Below are positions 1-7,393 of a stretch of 12,660 bases of DNA, piece after piece. Position 1 is the stretch's first letter. Each line of letters opens with the position of its first letter. Below the pieces are notes generated by a model. The model did not search any database. It was not told the DNA's origin and was given only the letters and a program-made list of their open reading frames with translations. Location of the stretch: assembly GCA_019090225.1 (NCBI GenBank), contig JAHRWI010000009.1, positions 1 through 12,660 of the forward strand, given 5' to 3'. The position numbers and the translations under genes are program-made. The DNA is from Porticoccaceae bacterium (GTDB taxonomy: Bacteria > Pseudomonadota > Gammaproteobacteria > Pseudomonadales > Porticoccaceae).

Positions 1-8
1 CCAACGTT

Positions 9-14
9 AAGGTG
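9..14 (+). promoter_or_regulatory. ribosome binding site of the acyl-CoA dehydrogenase gene
   Basis: AAGGTG lies 4 nt before the ATG at 19 and supports that start. No promoter can be judged, because only 18 bases upstream are in the window. Confidence 0.6.
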
Positions 15-18
15 AATC

Positions 19-1821
19 ATGTCTGTACCTTTGTTAAATGATCGCGATATTGAATTTCTTCTTTATGAACTGCTTGATACCGAGAGCCTGCTAGGTCGAT
101 CTCGCTACAGCGAGCACTCAAGAGAAATATTTGACGCGTCGTTGAGAACCGCGAAGACGGTCGCAGAAAAATACTTTGCTGATCATTATGTGAAAGGTGA
201 TCAAAACGAACCAACCCTGGTTAACGGCGAAGTACAAATGATTCCCGAAACCAAAATAGCCTGGCAGGAATTTACCAAAGCGGGGTTTCTGGCAGCACAT
301 CAGGATTACGATGAGGGCGGAATGCAAATGCCCGAAGTTCTGGTCAGAACGATTATGGCCTATATCAATGCTGCCAACATAGGCACCGCAGCCTATCCTT
401 TTATAGCCATCGGTGTGACGAATCTGCTGAGAGCCTTTGGCTCGCATGAACAAAAAGCCAAATATCTGCCCTTGATTATGGATGGCAGGGCCAATGGCAC
501 CATGGCGCTGACTGAGCCGGGTCAGGGTTCGGCATTAGGTGATATTACTACTATTGCGGAGCCTGGCGACGATGGTACCTACCGCGTATTCGGCCAGAAA
601 ATGTTTATTTCCTGTGCCGATCACAATATTGCCGACAATGTGATTCATATGGTGCTGGCCAAAATAAAAGGTGCCCCACCTGGGGTAAAAGGTATTTCAT
701 TATTTATCGTGCCAAAATATCTTGTTAACGAAGATGGTAGTCGGGGGACGCGCAATGATGTCGTCGTCGCGGGCCTCAATCATAAAATGGGTTATCGCAA
801 TGCCACCAACGCGGCACTTAACTTTGGTGAGCAAGACGGCGCTATTGGCTATCTTGTCGGCGAAGCCCACAAAGGTTTGGGCTACATGTTTCAGATGATG
901 AATGAAGCCCGCATTGGCGTTGCGCTTGGTGCAGCGGCTATTGCCTATCAAGGTTACAACTGTTCTCTGGACTATGCTCGCCAACGACCTCAGGGAAGAT
1001 TGTCCTCCTGCAAAGACCCGCAGTCGCCACAAATTATGCTGATTGAGCACGCCGATGTACGGCGCATGCTACTAGCGCAAAAAGCTTATTCCGAAGGTTC
1101 GCTGGCAATGTGCTTATATGCGAGTTCGTTATTTGAGGATCATAATTCCGCGCCGGATCAGGAGCAAAGACAGCGAGCGGGATTGCTATTGGATCTGATT
1201 ATTCCAGTGGTTAAATCCTGGCCATCAAAATACGGCTGTGTATCAAACGATTTGGCTATCCAGATATTGGGTGGCTCCGGCTATATTCGAGAATATCCGG
1301 TAGAACAACTTTATCGGGATCAACGTCTTAATCCTATCCATGAAGGTGCTGAAGCGATACACGGCCTTGATTTACTAGGCAGGAAAGTAGCGATGAAGGA
1401 GCAAGCTGGCTTTAAAATTTTTCTCGAAGAGGTTGAGCGTGATTTAGCGGCAGCGAGATCAAGTGGGCTTGTCGAAAATTTAGTGAAGGGTCTTCAGAAA
1501 GCTCTGGAGAGCCTCCGCCTTACCACAGGTATTCTGCTTGATCAGGTTCAGGCTGATGCCGATAAAGGTTTGGCCAATGCAACGATGTATCTGGATATGT
1601 TCGGGCGTGTAGTTGCGGCGTGGATCTGGTTAAAACAGGCGATTAAATCGGCGCAGGTAATCAGTGCGGGTTGTGCTGAAAGTGATCAGGGTTTTTATCG
1701 TGGCAAACTACAGACCGCACAATATTATATGGAATGGGAGTTACCAGCAGTTTATCAATTATCTGAGCTGCTTAATTCGGGTAATCCGGTTCCATTCGAT
1801 ATGAGAGAGGAGTGGTTCTAG
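19..1821 (+). CDS. acyl-CoA dehydrogenase, long DmdC/FadE-like clade
   Basis: A 600-residue FAD-dependent acyl-CoA dehydrogenase, expected to introduce an alpha,beta double bond into an acyl-CoA thioester in the cytoplasm and pass electrons to ETF. The N-terminal 40 residues (FLLYELLD...RYSEHSREIFDA) match the extra N-terminal segment of the long clade that includes 3-methylmercaptopropionyl-CoA dehydrogenase (DmdC). The flavin/substrate region follows, with MALTEPGQGSALGD near residues 165-178 and GQKMFISCADH near 192-202. The likely catalytic base is Glu442 in YRDQRLNPIHEGAEAIHGLDLLGRK, at the position of the family's EGT/EGxxAI glutamate. An extra helical C-terminal domain runs from about 470 to 600. 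The length fits this clade (about 590-600) rather than the 380-residue short-chain enzymes. The start is set by AAGGTG 4 nt upstream of ATG. Upstream context is outside the window and the gene converges on the minus-strand unit. Substrate is not predictable; the DmdC name reflects similarity only. Confidence 0.93.
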   Translation: MSVPLLNDRDIEFLLYELLDTESLLGRSRYSEHSREIFDASLRTAKTVAEKYFADHYVKGDQNEPTLVNGEVQMIPETKIAWQEFTKAGFLAAHQDYDEGGMQMPEVLVRTIMAYINAANIGTAAYPFIAIGVTNLLRAFGSHEQKAKYLPLIMDGRANGTMALTEPGQGSALGDITTIAEPGDDGTYRVFGQKMFISCADHNIADNVIHMVLAKIKGAPPGVKGISLFIVPKYLVNEDGSRGTRNDVVVAGLNHKMGYRNATNAALNFGEQDGAIGYLVGEAHKGLGYMFQMMNEARIGVALGAAAIAYQGYNCSLDYARQRPQGRLSSCKDPQSPQIMLIEHADVRRMLLAQKAYSEGSLAMCLYASSLFEDHNSAPDQEQRQRAGLLLDLIIPVVKSWPSKYGCVSNDLAIQILGGSGYIREYPVEQLYRDQRLNPIHEGAEAIHGLDLLGRKVAMKEQAGFKIFLEEVERDLAAARSSGLVENLVKGLQKALESLRLTTGILLDQVQADADKGLANATMYLDMFGRVVAAWIWLKQAIKSAQVISAGCAESDQGFYRGKLQTAQYYMEWELPAVYQLSELLNSGNPVPFDMREEWF

Positions 1822-1904
1822 AAAGTTGATGGTTTGCAAGCCATTAACACTTAGCTAAGGTAAATAGTAATGTGGGTAATCGATGTGATTGGGGGGTGAA
1901 GAGC
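1822..1904. other. convergent intergenic gap with a small hairpin
   Basis: This is the 83-bp space between the converging acyl-CoA dehydrogenase and hybrid kinase stop codons. It holds a 6-bp inverted repeat, ATGGTT (1829-1834) and AGCCAT (1839-1844), with a 4-base loop and one G-T pair, and a 10-bp palindrome CTTAGCTAAG (1850-1859). Neither is followed by a T-run, so neither is a convincing intrinsic terminator. A G6 run lies near 1891-1896. No gene is seen here. Confidence 0.4.
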
Positions 1905-4900
1905 TTATAGAACTCTCAAGTTAGGGTGTCGGCGTCTTTTTATAAGACTATCAACATAATTATTCTCAAATTTATCCAGAGGTAGCGGCCTGCTAATTAA
2001 GTATCCTTGAATAACCGGGCAGCCCAGTGTTGAAAGAATATCGCGTTGGGCTTCAGTTTCTACACCTTCAGCTATAGTCTTCATATTCAGGTTGTCAGCG
2101 AGGGCAATAATACCTTTTACAATTGCCTCGTCTTCGCTATTTTGATCGATGTCCTGGACAAAAACGCGGTCAATTTTTAATTTGTCGACGGGTAGATTCT
2201 TGAGATAATTGAGAGATGAATAGCCAGTGCCAAAATCGTCGATAGCGACTGTGAAACCCATATCTTTCAAGTTTAATAACTCCTGACGACTTTGTTCTGG
2301 GTCCGCCATCAAAATACTTTCAGTAATTTCAAGCTCTAGCAGTGAAGTGTCTATCTGATATTGTTCTACCAACTCGCCCATAAATGCTACTAATTGACCG
2401 GTATTTTCTAGGTCCTTACCCGACAGATTAACGGACAAATTTAATGTCACACCTTTTTTTGACCAAATGCTAATTTGTCTGATGGCATCGGTGATCACCC
2501 ATCTTGTAAGGTCTGTAATGAGATCAGATTGTTCTGCGATGAAAATAAATTCGGCTGGGCTGAGCAGGCCTCTTTCGGGATGTTTCCAGCGCACCAATGT
2601 CTCGGCAGCAACAACAGTCTTCTTGGCCACGTCATATTGAGGTTGGTAATACAACACCAACTGGTCGTTGTGTATGGCGTTGCGCAGGTCGTGTTCTAAC
2701 TCCAGCCGGAGGTTCGCTTCGTCGGCCATTCCTGTTTGATAAAAAACATATTGATTCTTGTTTTCCTTGGCTTTGAACATTGCTAGATCGGCATGTTTCA
2801 GTAAAGTGCCGAGATCGACAGCATCGTCGGGGTACACTGAAATACCTATGCTTGCAGAGGTGAACATCTTCTTTTCAAGGAATACAAAAGGCTCATTTAA
2901 AGAGTTACAAATTGTCTGCGCGACGTGGGCTATCCCTTCATTGCCTTCAGTGCTTTCGAGTATAACGGTAAATTCATCGCCACCGAGGCGGGCAATAAAA
3001 TCGGTTTCTCGAATACAATTCCTTAATCTATCAGCGACTACTTTGAGCAGTAGATCCCCGACGTTATGGCCCAACGAATCGTTAATGTGTTTGAAATTAT
3101 CGAGGTCAATAAATAAAATTGCTGTGCGTTTTTTGTTTAAGTCTGAACGATCGAGAATGACCCGGAGCTCCTGCATCAGACGAGCCCGATTCGGGAGGCC
3201 GGTTAGGGAATCATTGTAGGCCATCTGTTTTATTTTTTTACCGGCTTTATTGGCTGTTATGAGTCGTGATACGCGCTCTCTTAATACTGTGAAATTCAGT
3301 GGTTTAGTAATGTAATCCGTTGCCCCACTTGCAAAGGCCTCGGCTATTGCATCTTCATCTTCAAGCGAGGTAATTATCAATATTGGAATGTTTTCACAAT
3401 GTGGTAAGTCCCTTATTGCTTTGCAGGCAGTGAACCCATGGGTATCTGGCATAATCGCATCCATAAGAATGATATCTGGGATACGTCTTCGGCATAGATC
3501 TATGGCCTCGGAACCATTTATAGCATCGATAGTCTCGAACTCATCGCCGCTGAAGACTCCCTTTAGGGCCAAACGAAGTGTTCGGTCATCGTCGACGATT
3601 AACAAGGTGTGTGCAGAAAGCTCATTAATTGGGTCGTCCTGGCCTATCTTTAAAACATTATTTTCCATGTCGGCGCGTAATTTAACGAACTGTTCTACCA
3701 TTTTTTCTATATGTGGTGCGCACTCGGATAGTTGGTCATTCAATGCCAGTGTTTCTAAAATATCGGAGCTCTCGACCAGTTGGTGAGCGCCAAAGTTTCC
3801 GGCACTACCTTTTATAGTATGGGCTAATTCACGTACCTGCTTTGCATTATCGGCAGCGAGGGCATTCTTAATGGAATCCATATATACCGGGGTGTCTTCG
3901 ATAAAAGCTTCTACCATGGGATATACGACATCGCCCAGGGAACCGAATAATTCTTTGATAATACCTGCATCGTAATTTTCGCCACCTGCATGGGTCTTGG
4001 TGTTGGTATCGCTTAAATTCGGTAGGTTTGTATGTGATAGCCTATCTGGTAGCCAGCGGAATAATTCGTCATTTAATGTACTTAGCCTAAGTGGTTTTGC
4101 TAGAAAACTATCCATGCCAGCTTGTTTGCACTTCTCTTTCTCCTCTTCAGAAGTACTGGAGGTCATGGCAATAACGGGTATCGAGCTTGATCCTTCTAAT
4201 TGTCGGATTTCTTTGGTGCAGTCATAGCCATCTAATACTGGCATATTACAGTCCATCAATATTAGGTCGTAGGTTTTGTTTAGTAGCATCCTTAGAGCCT
4301 GTCGACCATCCTCAGCAATATCGGCGATAATATCAAAGCTTTTCAGCATTTCTTTGGCAACCTGCTGGTTTACTCGGTTGTCGTCAACGACTAAAACATT
4401 AGCGTTATAACTATTGGTAGGTTGGTGTTGTTTGACTTCGCTGTCATGATTGAGGGGAGTAGCTGGAGTGCTTGAAATGATGTCAGAGTACGATGACTTA
4501 GTCAGTGGTTTTTCCATTATGGCGTAGGGTATGTCATCGGCGTTGATACGGCCGAATGGATTGACTAAAGCCTTGATCGAGGTGACCTGTTTGTCGAAAT
4601 GGCTCGCGAATAAAGTATCTACCTTGACGCGATTGTTGAAAAATAGATTTTCGTCAATAATGACGTATTCATAAAAGCCTCCACTCTGCTTAAGTCTTCT
4701 GGAGAACCCTATGCCTTCCATATAATCGTGAGTTACATCGCAAATTATGTTTTGTAGCGAGAGTACTTGTTGGGAAAATTCCTTGATGATTAGACAATTT
4801 GTTATTAATAGTACTTTGCGCTGATTTGGACTGGGACATTTATTTGGCGTTTCCGATCTTGTTTCCGGATTGTACGAGAGGGGTAAGGTAAACCAGAAGG

Positions 4901-6377
4901 TTGACCCACGCCCACTATTGCTGTTTACACCAATTTTTCCGCCCATGAGTTCCACGGTTTGCTTGCTGATTGTGAGGCCTAAACCCGTGCCTGCAAATTC
5001 TCTGGTCGTCGAGGCATCTGCCTGAGTGAATGCCTCAAATATTTTGCTTTGGTCGTCTTTGCTAATTCCTATGCCGCTGTCTTTGATTTCAAATAATAGA
5101 TCAGTATGGTCGCCATCTTTGCTATCCGGCCTAACGCTTACAGTGGCAGAAACCTCGCCTGATTCTGTAAATTTGATGGCATTGCCAATTAGATTGATAA
5201 GTATTTGCTGTACCCGAGATCTATCTAAAGGGACTTGTGCAAAGAGCATTGCATCTACTCTATACCCGATGTCGACATTCTTCGACAAGGCCTGAGCTGC
5301 CAAGAGTTTCATAACATCTTCGAGGACATCGGTGAGATAGAGATCAACTTTGTTGGCAATTGGTTTGTTTGCATCAGTTTTTGAAAAGTCGAGTATATCG
5401 TCAATCAAAATCAGCAAGTTCTCGGCGGAATTTTTTGCAACACTGACGTAGTCGGCCTGACGATTTGATATTTGAGATTCTGCCAGTAAGTCCAACATCC
5501 CAAGTATCGCGTTCATTGGGGTGCGCAACTCGTGGGTCACGTTGGCAGCAAATTCTCCTTTAACACGAGCATGTTCAATGGCATTGTCGCGACTAAACTC
5601 TAATTGTTGCTCACGTTTTTCGAGAACGTCCATCATCGCGTTAAAGGCATGTTGCATCTTCGCTACGTCTGGCTGACCTTTTTCTTCGGCCCTAACGCCC
5701 TTGTCGCCTTGCTCTGCTAACTGCATGGACTCGGCCAGGGACTCTAACGGCCTGGTGATCTGCTTAGCAATCCGTACCAGCAGGATTGACGTTACCACCA
5801 CCATTACTAATGATAAGAGTATATTTGTAACAAATGTCTTGCGCTGTAATATAAAAAGGGTTTGCTTACTCATTGCGACAGTGACGTAACCCAATAAAGC
5901 TTGGGGATCAGGCTTATCAATTGTGCTTAGGTCGAAGGTGTCGTCTACCCCCGGGTCAGACATCACTGATAAAACATATACCCATTCGTTATCAAATTCG
6001 TAGCTGTGCAGATCCTGTTCGCTCGTCTGAGCAAGAAGTAATTCCCGCGCATCGAAGGAGTCGGACCTATATAACGCTCTTCCGTCTACGAGGCGAAGCT
6101 CCAATACTTCGATGTCTGAGAAACCGGAAACAAAATTGACGGTCTCTCTGGCGGTAAATTCGCTTTCGTAGAGTAATGCCAGCTTGCTTTGCTTGGCCAG
6201 GGTTCGAGAGATTTGCTCACCCTGTGCAAATAATTGTTTTGTGAGGGCGTCGTTAGCCGTGGTGCTAGTGATATACGCAGTTATAGGCGCCATAAACAGT
6301 GCTACGCACCAGAACATAGCAAAAAGTTGTTCTCGGAAGGTTAGACGATCTAGGTTCAAATGTTTAAAAAACGGCAT
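1905..6377 (-). CDS. membrane hybrid histidine kinase with REC-HPt-REC phosphorelay and GGDEF-EAL output
   Basis: A 1490-residue inner-membrane signalling protein. Order of parts: TM1 about 17-36; periplasmic sensor region about 37-183 (possibly CHASE8-like); TM2 about 184-203; HAMP about 203-256; HisKA with His282 (VTHELRTPMN); HATPase with NLIGNAIKF, DSGIGIS and GTGLGLTIS; degenerate receiver about 520-640; receiver with phospho-Asp709 and Lys761; HPt with His853 (AHTIKGSAGNFGA); second receiver with Asp973 and Lys1025; GGDEF 1132-1136 with an inhibitory I-site RETD (1123-1126); EAL domain with ETL at 1259-1261, ELEITE, DDFGTGYSSL, KLKIDR, AEGVE and QGY. Relay and nucleotide motifs all look intact, so it should be able to make and degrade c-di-GMP. 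The start at 6377 is preferred to an in-frame ATG at 6464: 6377 has AGGA 7 nt upstream, sits 13 bp after the preceding stop and places TM1 near the N terminus, whereas 6464 has no ribosome site and overlaps the upstream gene by 74 nt. It is the last gene of the minus-strand unit. Confidence 0.95.
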   Translation of the reverse strand: MPFFKHLNLDRLTFREQLFAMFWCVALFMAPITAYITSTTANDALTKQLFAQGEQISRTLAKQSKLALLYESEFTARETVNFVSGFSDIEVLELRLVDGRALYRSDSFDARELLLAQTSEQDLHSYEFDNEWVYVLSVMSDPGVDDTFDLSTIDKPDPQALLGYVTVAMSKQTLFILQRKTFVTNILLSLVMVVVTSILLVRIAKQITRPLESLAESMQLAEQGDKGVRAEEKGQPDVAKMQHAFNAMMDVLEKREQQLEFSRDNAIEHARVKGEFAANVTHELRTPMNAILGMLDLLAESQISNRQADYVSVAKNSAENLLILIDDILDFSKTDANKPIANKVDLYLTDVLEDVMKLLAAQALSKNVDIGYRVDAMLFAQVPLDRSRVQQILINLIGNAIKFTESGEVSATVSVRPDSKDGDHTDLLFEIKDSGIGISKDDQSKIFEAFTQADASTTREFAGTGLGLTISKQTVELMGGKIGVNSNSGRGSTFWFTLPLSYNPETRSETPNKCPSPNQRKVLLITNCLIIKEFSQQVLSLQNIICDVTHDYMEGIGFSRRLKQSGGFYEYVIIDENLFFNNRVKVDTLFASHFDKQVTSIKALVNPFGRINADDIPYAIMEKPLTKSSYSDIISSTPATPLNHDSEVKQHQPTNSYNANVLVVDDNRVNQQVAKEMLKSFDIIADIAEDGRQALRMLLNKTYDLILMDCNMPVLDGYDCTKEIRQLEGSSSIPVIAMTSSTSEEEKEKCKQAGMDSFLAKPLRLSTLNDELFRWLPDRLSHTNLPNLSDTNTKTHAGGENYDAGIIKELFGSLGDVVYPMVEAFIEDTPVYMDSIKNALAADNAKQVRELAHTIKGSAGNFGAHQLVESSDILETLALNDQLSECAPHIEKMVEQFVKLRADMENNVLKIGQDDPINELSAHTLLIVDDDRTLRLALKGVFSGDEFETIDAINGSEAIDLCRRRIPDIILMDAIMPDTHGFTACKAIRDLPHCENIPILIITSLEDEDAIAEAFASGATDYITKPLNFTVLRERVSRLITANKAGKKIKQMAYNDSLTGLPNRARLMQELRVILDRSDLNKKRTAILFIDLDNFKHINDSLGHNVGDLLLKVVADRLRNCIRETDFIARLGGDEFTVILESTEGNEGIAHVAQTICNSLNEPFVFLEKKMFTSASIGISVYPDDAVDLGTLLKHADLAMFKAKENKNQYVFYQTGMADEANLRLELEHDLRNAIHNDQLVLYYQPQYDVAKKTVVAAETLVRWKHPERGLLSPAEFIFIAEQSDLITDLTRWVITDAIRQISIWSKKGVTLNLSVNLSGKDLENTGQLVAFMGELVEQYQIDTSLLELEITESILMADPEQSRQELLNLKDMGFTVAIDDFGTGYSSLNYLKNLPVDKLKIDRVFVQDIDQNSEDEAIVKGIIALADNLNMKTIAEGVETEAQRDILSTLGCPVIQGYLISRPLPLDKFENNYVDSLIKRRRHPNLRVL

Positions 6378-6384
6378 GAATAGA

Positions 6385-6388
6385 TCCT
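6385..6388 (-). promoter_or_regulatory. ribosome binding site deciding the kinase start
   Basis: AGGA (minus strand) lies 7 nt upstream of the ATG at 6377, directly after the stop of the binding-protein gene. It supports the shorter 1490-residue form over the 1519-residue form. Confidence 0.6.
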
Positions 6389-6390
6389 GT

Positions 6391-7362
6391 CTAAAATACG
6401 CTGTCAATTTCTGATCGTAGGGTGCCACTGAACGAGATGCCCAAGTGGCGCATGGTTCGGTCATTTACAACGGTGTAAACGTCTCGCAAAGGTGACAGTG
6501 TTTTGGGACTGCTGTTACTATTTTTATTATTTTTGGCTAGATTAGCGAGGCTAATCCCAAGTTTTTTATTATTTGGGTAGATCGAGAATAATGCCCCACG
6601 TTTGACGTGAGTAGGGTTAGATGAAAATACAGCCACTTTCTTTGTCCAGGCGGTTTCCAATATTTTTGAGAGCAAACTCGAATCATTAATCGCTTTATCA
6701 TGCATTAACCATATTGCGTCATGTTCCTGAATATTGGCCAGGAGTTTTTTGTATTCACCGGCGGCTTGTTGCACCGTACTGGCATGGTGGGCGATAAAAT
6801 CTATGTTTTTTGTTTTAGTATAATTATCGACTTGCTTAATCAGGTTGGGTCGGATTGTGGTATTGGTTACCAGATGTATGTGCCGAACACTACCGTATAA
6901 TAAAATGAGTTTGTCGATGATTAACTGGGTGTCAGGTATCATCGAGATACCGCTTCCAGTCATACTTTGATCTGTTACGGCTCCTACAACTACGGGGAGC
7001 TGTTGTATTAATTCAAGATTCAGTTCGCGCATAAGTGTGATGCTATGTAAGCCAAGAGCTATGACATTGTCTGGATCAAGATTGTTCAGGGTGCTTCGGT
7101 ATGACGCCAGGGGCTCTCTCGGTGCAATCGCTAGTGTATTGACATTATCCTCGCTCGATTCCTGAATGCCGCTGATAATGTCCTGATAAATTTTGTTATA
7201 GGGCTTGCGAACTTCAGGGTATAAAACTACCAGACCGGAGGATAAAGCGGTGCTTGGTACGGTTGCTATAGCCATAAGGAATACCAGCGCAACATTGATG
7301 GCTCTTAACACTTTCATGGCAAGCGGCGTAAGACGTATATAATTTTGACCCTTTGGTGACAT
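6391..7362 (-). CDS. periplasmic ABC-type substrate-binding protein (ABC_sub_bind-like), probably a sensor partner
   Basis: A 323-residue protein with an N-terminal export signal: basic start (MSPKGQNYIRLTPLAMKVLR), hydrophobic core ALVFLMAIATV, and likely cleavage near STALSS at about 40-43. The mature part has the alternating strand/helix pattern of the two-lobed periplasmic binding proteins typified by the ABC_sub_bind family: LVVLYPE near the start, DNVIALGLHS around 100, LPVVVGAVTD around 122, HIHLVTN around 160, DAIWLMHDKAI around 215 and KKVAVFSSNP around 240. No permease or ATPase gene accompanies it. It lies 31 bp after a TonB-dependent receptor and 13 bp before a membrane hybrid kinase, so a role presenting ligand to the kinase (as LuxP does to LuxQ, or TorT to TorS) is more likely than transport; this is inference. 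The start has a strong AGGAG 6 nt upstream, while Met16 has none. By eye the gene is AT-rich compared with the metabolic genes upstream. Ligand unknown. Confidence 0.82.
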   Translation of the reverse strand: MSPKGQNYIRLTPLAMKVLRAINVALVFLMAIATVPSTALSSGLVVLYPEVRKPYNKIYQDIISGIQESSEDNVNTLAIAPREPLASYRSTLNNLDPDNVIALGLHSITLMRELNLELIQQLPVVVGAVTDQSMTGSGISMIPDTQLIIDKLILLYGSVRHIHLVTNTTIRPNLIKQVDNYTKTKNIDFIAHHASTVQQAAGEYKKLLANIQEHDAIWLMHDKAINDSSLLSKILETAWTKKVAVFSSNPTHVKRGALFSIYPNNKKLGISLANLAKNNKNSNSSPKTLSPLRDVYTVVNDRTMRHLGISFSGTLRSEIDSVF

Positions 7363-7368
7363 CCCTGT

Positions 7369-7373
7369 CTCCT
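7369..7373 (-). promoter_or_regulatory. ribosome binding site of the substrate-binding protein gene
   Basis: AGGAG (minus strand) is 6 nt upstream of the ATG at 7362. It decides the start in favour of Met1 over the internal Met16, and so gives the signal peptide a long charged N-region. Confidence 0.7.
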
Positions 7374-7393
7374 AATAAACAAGTGAAACGAAT

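Noticed and set aside
19..1821. Assignment as DmdC acting in dimethylsulfoniopropionate breakdown.
   Set aside because: The clade includes many acyl-CoA dehydrogenases of other specificity and no other dmd genes are visible.
1829..1859. Hairpin and palindrome as a bidirectional terminator.
   Set aside because: The stem is short with a G-T pair and no T-run follows on either strand.
2475..6414. Several plus-strand open frames of 60-150 codons within the kinase gene.
   Set aside because: They lie opposite a well-supported long gene, have no recognisable domains and no convincing ribosome sites.
6391..7362. The binding protein as part of an ABC importer.
   Set aside because: No permease or ATPase gene lies beside it, and its neighbours are a receptor and a kinase.
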